From Kribbella pratensis (GTDB lineage: Bacteria > Actinomycetota > Actinomycetes > Propionibacteriales > Kribbellaceae): a DNA stretch of 64,000 nucleotides. Positions 7,694-16,637 of the stretch are shown piece after piece. Position 1 is the stretch's first letter. The number at the start of each line of letters is the position of its first letter. A program made the translations under genes and the position numbers. The stretch spans positions 496,001 to 560,000 of the forward strand of contig NZ_SODP01000003.1 of the NCBI RefSeq assembly GCF_004365355.1. The letters run 5' to 3'. The notes under the pieces were generated by a model, which worked only from the letters and a program-made list of their open reading frames with translations, was not told the origin of the DNA and did no database searches.

Positions 7694-9027
7694 GCATCGA
7701 GCGGACAGACATCGAGCAGGCGCTGGACATTCTCGGGCCGGGGACCCGGCTGGACGTGCTCGGCGAGAACGCCGAACTGTTGCGGTACGCCGAGTCCGAG
7801 ATCACCGCGCAGCACAGCGAGCGCAGGCTCCGGGTCCGGGTCAAGGTGAACCGGGGAGGCCGGACCGCCGGAGGCACTCTGGAGACCCTCGAGCCGGCCG
7901 CCGTCCAGATCCTCGCGGACCGGCTGACGGCAGCCCTAGCCGACCTCCCGGCCCCGTCCGGTGAGCCCGAGCCGACGGCGGTGGCTTCGGTTGCGGCGCC
8001 CGACGGCGAGCCGATTGTGGTGGAGCCCGCGACGTCGGTGCTGGACTGCGATCCCGCCGTCCGGCACGCATGGTTCGCCACGGTCCGCGACGGTCTCGAC
8101 GAGTCCGCCCGCCTGGGCGGCGCGATCCGGTACGACGTACTGGACCGGGTGGTCGCGGACGCAGCCGGCCTGTTCCGTTCCGAAACGTTGACCAAGGCAT
8201 CGATCCAGGCGATCGCGAAGCAGGACGGGCAATCCGCGAGCGTCAAGCTGGTGCACCGCGACGCCGATCTGATCCCGGTCGGCGACATTCCCGGCCGGCT
8301 GCGGGACGCGTTGCGCCCGTTGCCGGTGCGTGAGTCCTTCCGGGGCACCTGCCGGGTCCTGCTCAAGCCGTCCGCGGTGAATACGCTGATCGCGACCTTC
8401 GGGCACTGGGCGCTCGGCGCGCAGCACTACGCGAGCGGCCGGTCGGTGCTGGCCGGCCGGATGGGACAGCAGGTCGTCAGTGAGCACCTGACCCTCGTCG
8501 ACGACGCGACCGACACGGCCGGGCTACTGAGCGGCTTCGATGCTGAAGGCAACGTTCGGCGGCGGACGCCGTTGATCGACCGTGGCGTGCTGACCGGTGT
8601 GGTGTCCGACCGGCGCCGGGCCGAGCTGACCGCTGGTGTCCCGACCGGTCACGCGGTGCCGGACGGCTGGCGCTTCGGGGGAGACCCGGTGCCGTCGCAC
8701 CTGCTGCTGGACGCCGGAGAAGCGAGCGAGGACGAACTGCTTGCCGAGTGCGGCAGCGGTCTGGTGGTCAACCGGCTCGACTACCTGCGAGTGCTGCACC
8801 CGAAGCAGACGCTGGTCACCGGGACTACCAGGGACGCGACCTATTGGGCCGAGGACGGCAAGCTGGTCGCATGGCATCCGCAGCTGCGTTTCACCTTCCG
8901 GATGGACGAGGTGCTGAACGCAGTACTGGCGGTCGGCGCCGTCCGGGAGATCGGCGATCAGACGTTCATGGACAGCGTGGTCGTCCCGTCGTTGCTGATC
9001 GACGCCGGTCCGCTCGTCCTCACCTGA
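7690..9027 (+). CDS. TldE/PmbA-family metalloprotease partner subunit
   Basis: Second subunit of the TldD/TldE protease, 445 residues, starting with the ATG of an ATGA overlap with tldD. It has the PmbA-family architecture, including a central GTCRVLLKPSAVNTLI segment and VNRLDYLRVLHPKQTLVTG, but lacks the HExxxH zinc site. This is expected, because only TldD carries the metal. The stop is followed by a 13-bp stem that ends the operon. Confidence 0.9.
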   Translation: MSIERTDIEQALDILGPGTRLDVLGENAELLRYAESEITAQHSERRLRVRVKVNRGGRTAGGTLETLEPAAVQILADRLTAALADLPAPSGEPEPTAVASVAAPDGEPIVVEPATSVLDCDPAVRHAWFATVRDGLDESARLGGAIRYDVLDRVVADAAGLFRSETLTKASIQAIAKQDGQSASVKLVHRDADLIPVGDIPGRLRDALRPLPVRESFRGTCRVLLKPSAVNTLIATFGHWALGAQHYASGRSVLAGRMGQQVVSEHLTLVDDATDTAGLLSGFDAEGNVRRRTPLIDRGVLTGVVSDRRRAELTAGVPTGHAVPDGWRFGGDPVPSHLLLDAGEASEDELLAECGSGLVVNRLDYLRVLHPKQTLVTGTTRDATYWAEDGKLVAWHPQLRFTFRMDEVLNAVLAVGAVREIGDQTFMDSVVVPSLLIDAGPLVLT

Positions 9028-9029
9028 GC

Positions 9030-9078
9030 CGGCAGCGCCCCGGGCTTGCGTGCTCATAACCGGCGCGGGGCGCTGCCG
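9030..9078 (+). terminator. Long-loop hairpin after tldE
   Basis: CGGCAGCGCCCCG (9030-9042) is perfectly complementary to 9066-9078, with a 23-base loop. It begins 3 bases after the tldE stop and ends 28 bases before the next start codon, so it is a likely terminator. The long loop lowers certainty. Confidence 0.55.
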
Positions 9079-9105
9079 TTCCACCCATCGACAGTCGAGG
9101 AGCCG

Positions 9106-11379
9106 ATGACGCCGATGACGCCGATGACGCAGAAGGCAGGCCGGACGGCGAGTATGGTCGAGGATCCGCCGCAGGTCGACGTCCGTACGGCGGCGCAGCT
9201 GTTGCGGTCGGAGTACGGCCTGGACGCCGTGGTGACCGAGCTGCGCAGTGAGCGCGACCGCAACTTCCTCGCCGAAGCCGGCAGCCGGCGGCTGGTGGTC
9301 AAGGTGTCGAACTCAGGGGACGATGCGGCCCAGATCGCGATGGAGTGCGCCGCCATGGAGCACGTCGCGTGCGTCGATCCCGAACTGCCGATCCCGCGAC
9401 TGATCCCGACCACGACCGGTGGGCCGGTCACCAGCGTCCGAGCTGCTGACGGTCGCACACATCTGGTCCGGGTCATCACGGTTCTTCCCGGCGAGGTCGC
9501 CGACCTGACGGCCCTGCCGGAATGGTTCGCGACCGGCTTCGGCGTGATCAGCGGCCGGTTGACCCGTGCGCTCCAGGGCTTCGGACACCCGTCGGCACAT
9601 CGCCGGCTCGACTGGGATCCGCGCCACGTCGCCGACCTGCGGCCGTACGCGGACGGTCTGCCTGATGTACGGCGGCGCGCCCCGATGCAGCGCCTGCTCG
9701 ATCGTTTCGCCGGTCTCGGCGAGGCGACCCGCAAGCTCCCGGCGTCGGCCCTGCACGGCGATGTGACATTGAGCAATCTGCTGCTGGCCGACGGCGGCAT
9801 CTCCGGCGTCATCGACTTCGGCGACATGCACCACACCGCGCGCGTCGCCGACCTCGCGATCGGGCTTACCTCGTTGCTGCGCGAGTCCGGAGATCTCTGG
9901 GCTGACGCCGGTCGCTTCCTGGACGGCTATCAGCGGGTGCTGCCGCTCGAGCCCGCCGAAGTCGAGCTGATCGGCGAACTCGTCCTGGCCCGCTCCGCCG
10001 CCAGCGTGCTGATCTCGGCCTGGCGCGCGCCGCTCTATCCCGACAACGAGGAGTACCTGACCAGTCTCGTCGTCGGCAGTTGGCGCATCCTCGACCAGCT
10101 CGGCGAACTCGAACAGAGCGAGCTGGCCAACCGCTTCCACCACCTCTGCGGCACATCGCGCGTCGTCACCGCACCCGATGCGACGTTGCTGGTACGCCGG
10201 AAGGCGGTCCTCGGCGGCGAGCTGTCGCCGTTGTTCTACCGCCGGCCGTTGCAGGTGGTCCGCGCCGAAGGCCCGTGGATCCACACCGCCGACGGCCGCC
10301 GGTACCTCGATGCCTACAACAACGTTCCCGTCGTCGGGCACACCCACCCGGCCGTCGTACAAGCGATCTCGCGGCAGGCCGCCGTACTGAATCTGAACTC
10401 GCGGTACCTGCACCCGCATGTGGTCGAGCTTGCCGAGCGGCTGGTCGCGTCGATGCCGGACGGCCTGGACACCTGCGTGTTCGCCAACTCCGGCAGCGAG
10501 GCCAACGATCTGGCTTGGCGGATGGCCAGGGTCGTGACCGGACGCGGTGGTGCGATCGTCGCGGACCTGGCGTACCACGGGGTCAGCGAGGCGACTGCGG
10601 CCTTCTCCACCAACACCTACCCCGCCTCGGCCAGACCCTCCCACGTCGCGGTCTTCCAGGCACCGCGAGATCCCGGGGACGACGGACCGGCGGCGATCGC
10701 GCGCGTCGGCTCGGCCCGGGCCGAGCTGCAGCGGGCCGGTCATGATCCGGCGTTGCTGGCCGTGGACAGCGTGTTCAGCAGCGCGGGGATCCTGACACCG
10801 CGAGACGACTTCATGCGCGGCTTGCAGGACGCGGTGCGGGCGGCCGGCGGCCTGTTCCTGGCGGACGAGGTGCAGGCCGGCTTCGGACGCGGCGGACGGA
10901 ACCTGTGGCGATTCCAGGACTTCGGGCTGACACCCGACTTCGTCACCCTCGGCAAGCCGATGGGGAACGGTCATCCGGTCGCGGCGCTCATCACCCGGCG
11001 CGAGATCGCCAAGGCGTTCACCGAGGTGGACGAGTACTTCAGCACGTTCGGCGGCAACCCGGTGTCCTGTGTCGCCGCGCTCACCGTGCTGGATGTGATC
11101 GAGCAGACCGGGCTGGTCGCGCGTTCCGGCACGGTCGGAGCAGAGTTGCGTGCGGGCCTGGAGGAGCTGGTGCCGGAGCTGCCGGTGCGCGGTCAAGGAC
11201 TGATGGTCGGGGTCGAGTTGCCCGATGCGGCAGGCTTCGCCGAGCGGTTGCGAGATCACGGCGTGCTGGTCGGGACGACCGGGCCTGGCGGGGGAGTGCT
11301 GAAGATCCGGCCGCCGCTGATCTGGACCTCCGCAGAGGTCGATCGTTTCCTGGTCGCGTTCCAGCGGGCACTCGATTAG
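9106..11379 (+). CDS. Fusion of APH/ChoK-family kinase and class III aminotransferase (phospho-lyase-like)
   Basis: A 757-residue two-domain protein. Residues about 30-340 are a small-molecule kinase of the aminoglycoside phosphotransferase fold, with the catalytic HGDVTLSN loop (H217, D219, N224) and the metal-binding VIDFGD (D237). Residues about 360-757 are a class III PLP aminotransferase, with FANSGSEAND, DEVQAGFGRGG and the PLP lysine K617 in TLGKPMGNGHP. In animals the same two families act in sequence: hydroxylysine kinase and the phospho-lyases ETNPPL/PHYKPL, which use a class III aminotransferase fold. A natural fusion suggests that it phosphorylates an amino-alcohol or hydroxy-amino acid and then eliminates the phosphate; the substrate is unknown. 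Three in-frame ATGs (9106, 9115, 9124) lie in a 9-base microrepeat; GAGGAG at 9097-9102 precedes the first closely. Confidence 0.88.
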   Translation: MTPMTPMTQKAGRTASMVEDPPQVDVRTAAQLLRSEYGLDAVVTELRSERDRNFLAEAGSRRLVVKVSNSGDDAAQIAMECAAMEHVACVDPELPIPRLIPTTTGGPVTSVRAADGRTHLVRVITVLPGEVADLTALPEWFATGFGVISGRLTRALQGFGHPSAHRRLDWDPRHVADLRPYADGLPDVRRRAPMQRLLDRFAGLGEATRKLPASALHGDVTLSNLLLADGGISGVIDFGDMHHTARVADLAIGLTSLLRESGDLWADAGRFLDGYQRVLPLEPAEVELIGELVLARSAASVLISAWRAPLYPDNEEYLTSLVVGSWRILDQLGELEQSELANRFHHLCGTSRVVTAPDATLLVRRKAVLGGELSPLFYRRPLQVVRAEGPWIHTADGRRYLDAYNNVPVVGHTHPAVVQAISRQAAVLNLNSRYLHPHVVELAERLVASMPDGLDTCVFANSGSEANDLAWRMARVVTGRGGAIVADLAYHGVSEATAAFSTNTYPASARPSHVAVFQAPRDPGDDGPAAIARVGSARAELQRAGHDPALLAVDSVFSSAGILTPRDDFMRGLQDAVRAAGGLFLADEVQAGFGRGGRNLWRFQDFGLTPDFVTLGKPMGNGHPVAALITRREIAKAFTEVDEYFSTFGGNPVSCVAALTVLDVIEQTGLVARSGTVGAELRAGLEELVPELPVRGQGLMVGVELPDAAGFAERLRDHGVLVGTTGPGGGVLKIRPPLIWTSAEVDRFLVAFQRALD

Positions 11380-11555
11380 CTAGTGCCTCGTCAAGAAAGG
11401 TTGTGGTCGTAACGACCGCTCGCCGGCCGCAACAGGAAGGGTTATCCGCGCGTGTTGTGCCTTCTCGGCTGGTGTACGAGGTGAGAAGGCACAACAGCAG
11501 GGGAGAACCCCTCGGGTCGGGAATACAACCCGAACGTTGCTTGACGAGGCACTAG
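11380..11555. mobile_element. 176-bp foldback (MITE-like) element A
   Basis: Perfect 16-bp terminal inverted repeats (CTAGTGCCTCGTCAAG at 11380-11395 and its complement at 11540-11555) bound a non-coding segment that folds back along most of its length. An inner perfect 13-bp repeat GTTGTGCCTTCTC (11454-11466) pairs with 11483-11495, and a GGTCGT-A-ACGACC stem lies near 11406-11418. TA dinucleotides occur at both tips, compatible with TA-target insertion. It contains no open reading frame of note. It starts 1 base after the upstream stop codon and ends 11 bases before the RNase Z start, so it may also act as a terminator. Confidence 0.75.
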
Positions 11556-11565
11556 TCTTGGGCGG

Positions 11566-12474
11566 GTGCGTGAACTCGTCGTGCTCGGGACCGGCAGCCA
11601 GGTGCCGTCGCGGGAACGTACGCAGAACGGCTACTTCCTGCGCTGGGACGACGAAGGATTCCTGTTCGATCCGGGGGAGGGCACCCAGCGGCAGATGCTG
11701 TACGCCGGGGTCGCGGCCGGAGCGATCACGCGGTTGTGCATCACGCATTTCCACGGCGATCACTGTCTCGGTATGCCGGGCATCGTGCAGCGGTTGTCGC
11801 TGGACGACGTACCGCATCCGGTCCGTGCGCACTATCCGGTGTCCGGCCAGAGGTACTTCACGCGTCTGCGGTACGCCGCGTCGTTCTACGAGCGGGCCGA
11901 ATTGCGGGAGGAGCCGGTCGAGGAGGACGGGCTGCTGTCGGTCGGATCGTTCGGGCAGTTGTGGGCACGCCGGCTGGAGCACTCGGTGGACTCGTTCGGA
12001 TACCAGTTGATCGAGCCTGACGGGCGGCGGATGCTGCCCGACAGACTCGCTGCCCACGGCATCGTTGGCCCGGCCATCGGTCGGCTCCAGCAGGCCGGCT
12101 CCCTCGACGTGGACGGCCGTACGGTGCGGATCGAGGACGTCAGCGAATCGCGCCCGGGGCAACGGTTCGCGTTCATCATGGACACCCGCTTGTGTGAGAA
12201 CGTACTGCGCCTGGCCGAGGACGCCGACCTGCTGGTGATCGAGTCCACGTACCTCTCGTCCGAAGCCGATCTGGCCCGTCGTTTCGGGCATTTGACGGCC
12301 CGGCAGGCAGCCCGGGTCGCGGCGGAGTGTGGCGTTCGCAAACTCGTCCTGACCCACTTTTCCCAGCGTTATCAGGAACCTGAGCGTTTTCTCAGCGAAG
12401 CCGCGGCCGAGTTCGACGGCGAGATCGTCGTTGCCTCCGACCTGTCTCGCACCGCGGTACCGTCGCGCCGCTAG
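11566..12474 (+). CDS. rnz: Ribonuclease Z (tRNA 3'-endonuclease)
   Basis: Zinc-dependent metallo-beta-lactamase-fold nuclease that removes 3' trailers from tRNA precursors. At 302 residues it is the usual length of bacterial ElaC. The metal motif HFHGDH lies at residues 61-66 (THFHGDHCLGMPGI); the later metal ligands are in FIMDTR and LVLTHFSQRY. The GTG start at 11566 follows GGCGGG and lies 11 bases after foldback element A, so its promoter must be inside or across that element, or it is leaderless or read through from upstream. Confidence 0.92.
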   Translation: MRELVVLGTGSQVPSRERTQNGYFLRWDDEGFLFDPGEGTQRQMLYAGVAAGAITRLCITHFHGDHCLGMPGIVQRLSLDDVPHPVRAHYPVSGQRYFTRLRYAASFYERAELREEPVEEDGLLSVGSFGQLWARRLEHSVDSFGYQLIEPDGRRMLPDRLAAHGIVGPAIGRLQQAGSLDVDGRTVRIEDVSESRPGQRFAFIMDTRLCENVLRLAEDADLLVIESTYLSSEADLARRFGHLTARQAARVAAECGVRKLVLTHFSQRYQEPERFLSEAAAEFDGEIVVASDLSRTAVPSRR

Positions 12475-12578
12475 GGCGAACAGTGGATGACGAGAGGGCC
12501 AACAACGGCGCTCCGCGGCAACCTCGTGATTAGTATCGGCGACGAATGGATCTGCCCAAGCCTCAGGAGCAACAACTC

Positions 12579-13703
12579 GTGCGCACCCCCCGTCCGCTGC
12601 CGGCGGCAGTCTCGCTGATAGCCGTAGGCGCGGTCGTCGCATTAGCGATCTGGCGGCCCTGGCAGGGCTCCGCCGCCGACGCGGCCGGTGGCCCACCCGA
12701 GGTCGCGGTGTCCCGCAGCCAGTGCGGCCAGGGCTGGACCGATGCGAGGACCGGCCGGCAGACGATCACCCTGCACAACACCGGTGACGCGTCGGCCGAG
12801 GTCGACCTCGTCGAGGTCGGCAGCAACAAGGTGTACGGCGAAGTCGAGGGCCTGGGGCCGAACACGTCCGCACCGATGGACGTGCAGCTCGGTGCCGGGA
12901 GGTACGCGATGCGCTGCCTGATCGAGGACACCGACGCGATCACCGGCCCGACCGTCACCGTCGTGGGCGACGGGAAGGCCGGCCCGGCCGTGGTGCCGGT
13001 CACCAAGAACGACATGCTGCCGCTGGCGAAGCAGTACGAGGCCGCGGTCGCGACCGGCGTCGCCGGCCTGGTGGTCAAGACGGACAAGCTGCGTGCGGAC
13101 GTTGACGCGGGCAACCTTCTCGCCGCCCGGGCCGACTGGCTGCCCGCGCATCTGGCGTACAACTCGCTCGGTGCGGCGTACGACGCGTTCGGCGACTTCG
13201 CGGACAAGATCGACGGATCGGGCGGCTTCCACCCGCTGGAGAAGGGTTTGTGGCACAACGCCTCCGCCGCGGCCCTGAAGCCGATCGCGGACCAGTTGGC
13301 GGCCGACGTACACGGGCTGCAGAAGGATCTGCCCAACGAACAGGTGGATCCCAACGATCTCGGGCTCCGCGCCCACGAGATCATGGAGAACGCGCTTCAG
13401 TTCGAGCTGACCGGCGAGAACGACCAGGGCAGCGGTACGTCGCTGAACACCGCACTGGCCGACTTGAACGGTACGGCGACCGTGCTGGCCATCGTCGACC
13501 CGGTCCTCAAGCCCCGCGACCCCGATCTTCCGCAGGTGCAGCTGTGGGAAGCCCGGGTCCGGGCCCTGCTGACCGCGCACCTGAACACTCCGGTCGCGCA
13601 GTTGGACCGCACAACCCGTGAGCAGCTCAATGGCGCCGTCGGCGAATTGCTGGAGAAGCTCGCCTCCGTCGCTGCGATCTGTGATGTTCGGAGGGCTGGA
13701 TGA
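12579..13703 (+). CDS. efeO: EfeO iron-uptake periplasmic protein (cupredoxin plus M75 imelysin domain)
   Basis: Extracytoplasmic component of EfeUOB-type iron uptake, 374 residues from the preferred GTG start. Residues about 10-26 form a hydrophobic signal or anchor. A cupredoxin-like domain follows (about residues 38-130, with Cys in RSQCGQGW and MRCLIED), then the helical M75 domain with the GxHxxE metal motif GFHPLE (G216, H218, E221) and RAHEIMENALQFELTG. GTG 12579 has AGGAG 9 bases upstream. The ATG at 12546 would add 11 polar residues and has no clear ribosome site. The efeB gene overlaps by 4 bases. No EfeU/FTR1 permease gene lies beside it. Confidence 0.9.
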   Translation: MRTPRPLPAAVSLIAVGAVVALAIWRPWQGSAADAAGGPPEVAVSRSQCGQGWTDARTGRQTITLHNTGDASAEVDLVEVGSNKVYGEVEGLGPNTSAPMDVQLGAGRYAMRCLIEDTDAITGPTVTVVGDGKAGPAVVPVTKNDMLPLAKQYEAAVATGVAGLVVKTDKLRADVDAGNLLAARADWLPAHLAYNSLGAAYDAFGDFADKIDGSGGFHPLEKGLWHNASAAALKPIADQLAADVHGLQKDLPNEQVDPNDLGLRAHEIMENALQFELTGENDQGSGTSLNTALADLNGTATVLAIVDPVLKPRDPDLPQVQLWEARVRALLTAHLNTPVAQLDRTTREQLNGAVGELLEKLASVAAICDVRRAG

Positions 13704-14929
13704 CCGGCTTCGACCGTCGCTCGTTCCTGCGCGGCACACTGGCCGGCGCCGGCGCCGCAGCCGTGACCGGCGTCGGAACCGCGGCAATGGCCGGCCTGGC
13801 CGGCTCCACGGCCGCCGCGGCCCCGACCACCGCGGTGCCGTTCCATGGCGAACACCAGGCCGGCATCACCGACGATCCGCAGAAGCAGGCGATCTTCGCG
13901 TCGTTCGACGTGATCGCGGCGAACAAGAGCGAGCTCACCGAGCTGTTCAGGACGGTGACCGAGCGGGCGAGACTGCTGACCGCGGGCGGTGCTCTTCCGC
14001 CGCTGGGTATCACCGGTCCGCCGGCCGATTCCGGCGTACTCGGTCCGGAGATGCCGGGCGATGATCTGACGGTCACCGTCGGCGTCGGGGCATCGCTGTT
14101 CGACGCGCGGTACGGCCTCGCGGATCGCAAGCCGGCGAAGCTGAAGCCGATGAAGGAATTCCCCAACGACAGCCTGGACGAAAGCCAGTGCCACGGGGAT
14201 CTGAGCCTGCAGTTGTGCGCGACGGAGAGCGACACCGTGCTGCACGCCCTACGGGACATCGCCCGGCACACGCGCGGAGCGATGCAGCTGCGCTGGCGGG
14301 TCGACGGTTTCCAGAACCCGCCGCGGCCGTCGGGGACGCAGCGAAACCTGATGGGCTTCAAGGACGGCATCGTGAAGCCGGCCGTCGCCGATCACGACAA
14401 GCTCGTCTGGGTCGGCAAGGACGGCATCGCCAACGGCGAGCCGGCCTGGACCGAGGGTGGCAGCTACCAGGTGCTGCGGCAGATCCGGATGCTGGTCGAG
14501 TTCTGGGACCGGGTGTCACTCGGAGAGCAGGAGAACATGTTCGGCCGGCGCCGCGACTCCGGCGCACCGCTGGACGGCAACAACGAGACCGACCTCCCGG
14601 ACTACGCTGCCGATCCGACCGGCGGCGCGATCCCGTTGACCAGCCACATCCGGCTGGCCAACCCACGCACGACCAGTACCGCGGCCAGTCAGTTCCTGCG
14701 CCGCGGCTACAACTACGACAAGGGCACCGACGCGGTCGGTGACCTGGACATGGGGCTGCTGTTCTGCTGCTACCAGCAGGACATCGCCCGGCAGTTCGAG
14801 GCCGTGCAGACCCGGCTGATCGACGAGCCACTCGTCGACTACCTCCGGCCGGTCGGTGGCGGCTACTTCTTTGTTCTTCCCGGTGTTCGGGACGGCAACG
14901 ACCACTTCGGGCGGTCGTTGCTCGCATGA
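13700..14929 (+). CDS. efeB: EfeB, Tat-exported DyP-type heme peroxidase
   Basis: Dye-decolourising peroxidase of the EfeB class, 409 residues. The N-terminus is a twin-arginine signal (DRRSFLRG, then an Ala/Gly-rich hydrophobic stretch), so it is exported folded with heme. The DyP GxxDG motif is GFKDG at residues 219-223. The proximal-side segment LTSHIRLANPR is near residue 315. In EfeUOB systems the peroxidase is thought to oxidise iron or act on heme at the cell surface. It is translationally coupled to efeO by an ATGA overlap. Confidence 0.93.
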   Translation: MTGFDRRSFLRGTLAGAGAAAVTGVGTAAMAGLAGSTAAAAPTTAVPFHGEHQAGITDDPQKQAIFASFDVIAANKSELTELFRTVTERARLLTAGGALPPLGITGPPADSGVLGPEMPGDDLTVTVGVGASLFDARYGLADRKPAKLKPMKEFPNDSLDESQCHGDLSLQLCATESDTVLHALRDIARHTRGAMQLRWRVDGFQNPPRPSGTQRNLMGFKDGIVKPAVADHDKLVWVGKDGIANGEPAWTEGGSYQVLRQIRMLVEFWDRVSLGEQENMFGRRRDSGAPLDGNNETDLPDYAADPTGGAIPLTSHIRLANPRTTSTAASQFLRRGYNYDKGTDAVGDLDMGLLFCCYQQDIARQFEAVQTRLIDEPLVDYLRPVGGGYFFVLPGVRDGNDHFGRSLLA

Positions 14930-14949
14930 TTTACCTAAGAGGAGAAGGC

Positions 14950-16617
14950 ATGCGCGCAAGACTCCGTGTGCTCGCTACGGCCGGCGTGGCCGCGACGAGC
15001 CTGTTGCTGGTCGCCTGTAGCGGCGCCGGCACCAATCAGGGCGTCGCCAGTGGGGGCGGCGGCAAGGGGAGTGTGAGCAGTCAGGGCGGTAGCGCACAGG
15101 TGGGCGACGCCGCCTTTTCGTTCCCGACGGTCCGTCCGTCGACGCCGATCCAGCACGTCGTGGTGATCTTCGGCGAGAACATCTCGTTCGACCACTACTT
15201 CGGTACCTACCCGAACGCGGCCAACACCGACGGCACGCCGTTCAAGGCGGCCCGGAACACTCCGAAGGTCAACGGGCTGTCGAAGAAGCTGCTGACGGAC
15301 AACCCGAACGCCTACAACCCGAAGCGGCTGACGCCGTCGCAGGCGCTGACCTGCGACCAGAACCACGGCTACGGTCCGGAGCAGAAGGCCGTCGACGGCG
15401 GCAAGATGGACAAGTTCGTCGAGAACACCGAGACCGACAAGTGCACCGGTCAGCCGGTGCTGTTCGGTGAGCCGGGCCTGGTGATGGACTACTACGACGG
15501 CAACACCGTCACCGCGATGTGGAACTACGCGCAGCACTACGCGCTGAACGACAACTCGTACAACACGGTCTACGGCCCGTCCACCCCGGGCGCGCTGAAC
15601 CTGATCGCCGGCCAGACCCACGGGGGCCAGGCCGTCGACCCGAAGACCGGCAAGCCGACCACCGACGCGTACGTCGTCCAGTCGCCGGACAAGAACGGGA
15701 TCGGCACGATCACCAACGACCCCGACCCGTACTACGACGACTGCTCGAACAACAACGGCAAGTCGACGAACAACCTGGCCGTGATGCACGGGCAGAACAT
15801 CGGCGACCTGCTGAACCAGAAGCACGTCACCTGGGGCTGGTTCCAGGGCGGCTTCAAGCCGACCGGCACCGCCAACGGCAAGGCAGTCTGCGGCGCGGCG
15901 CACCCGAACGTCGGGGGCATCGCGGCGAACGACTACAGCCCGCACCACAACCCGTTCGAGTACTACAAGTCGACGTCCAACCCGAGTCACCTGCCGCCGA
16001 CCTCGGTGCAGGCGATCGGTCACACCGACCAAGCCAACCACCAGTACGACACGTCGGACTTCGACGCGGCGCTGGCGGCGAACAACCTGCCGGCGGTCAG
16101 CTTCCTGAAGGCCGGTGAGTACCAGGACGGGCACGCCGGGTACTCCGACCCGCTGGACGAGCAGGCGTTCATCGTCAAGGAGATCAACCAGCTGCAGAAG
16201 TCGAAGGAATGGTCCTCGACCGCCATCGTCCTGGCCTACGATGACTCCGACGGCTGGTACGACCACCAGAAGTCGCCGACCGTGAACGGCTCCAAGGACG
16301 CGGCGCTCGACCAGGCCGCGACCTGCGGCAAGGACCCGGTCGCCGGTGGGTACGCCGACCGCTGCGGCTTCGGTCCGCGCCTCCCGCTGCTCGTGGTCTC
16401 GCCGTACGCGAAGACCAACCACGTCGACCACACGGTGACCGACCAGAGCTCGGTGCTCAAGTTCATCGAGGACAACTGGCGCACCGGCCGGATCGGCGAC
16501 CACTCGTTCGACCAGCGCGCCGGCAGTCTGAACGGCATGTTCAACTTCCGGCAGCGCCCGAGCAAGAACAAGCTGATCCTGGACCCGAAGAGCGGGGCCG
16601 TCGTCAGCAACCACTGA
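14950..16617 (+). CDS. Secreted phosphoesterase lipoprotein (phospholipase C / acid phosphatase family)
   Basis: Extracytoplasmic enzyme of the PF04185 phosphoesterase family, which includes bacterial non-hemolytic phospholipase C and acid phosphatase AcpA; 555 residues. The signal peptide ends in a lipobox LLVAC near residue 21. Active-site segments include GENISFDHYFGTYP (metal and nucleophile region), NDNSYNTVYGPSTPGALN, and the C-terminal YDDSDGWYDH metal site. ATG 14950 is chosen over an ATG at 14926 that overlaps the efeB stop, because a strong AGAGGAG lies 6 bases before 14950 and the signal peptide starts there. The substrate (phospholipid or phosphate ester) is undetermined. Confidence 0.88.
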   Translation: MRARLRVLATAGVAATSLLLVACSGAGTNQGVASGGGGKGSVSSQGGSAQVGDAAFSFPTVRPSTPIQHVVVIFGENISFDHYFGTYPNAANTDGTPFKAARNTPKVNGLSKKLLTDNPNAYNPKRLTPSQALTCDQNHGYGPEQKAVDGGKMDKFVENTETDKCTGQPVLFGEPGLVMDYYDGNTVTAMWNYAQHYALNDNSYNTVYGPSTPGALNLIAGQTHGGQAVDPKTGKPTTDAYVVQSPDKNGIGTITNDPDPYYDDCSNNNGKSTNNLAVMHGQNIGDLLNQKHVTWGWFQGGFKPTGTANGKAVCGAAHPNVGGIAANDYSPHHNPFEYYKSTSNPSHLPPTSVQAIGHTDQANHQYDTSDFDAALAANNLPAVSFLKAGEYQDGHAGYSDPLDEQAFIVKEINQLQKSKEWSSTAIVLAYDDSDGWYDHQKSPTVNGSKDAALDQAATCGKDPVAGGYADRCGFGPRLPLLVVSPYAKTNHVDHTVTDQSSVLKFIEDNWRTGRIGDHSFDQRAGSLNGMFNFRQRPSKNKLILDPKSGAVVSNH

Positions 16618-16637
16618 CCATCGGTCAGTAGGCAGCG

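Noticed and set aside
9313..11259. A 648-codon minus-strand open frame opposite the kinase-aminotransferase gene
   Set aside because: It has the low-complexity Arg/Gln/Asp composition expected from antisense of a GC-rich gene; the sense strand has kinase and PLP motifs.
14935..16614. Long antisense frame opposite the phosphoesterase
   Set aside because: It is Val/Arg-rich with no start signal or domain; the plus-strand lipoprotein has clear active-site blocks.
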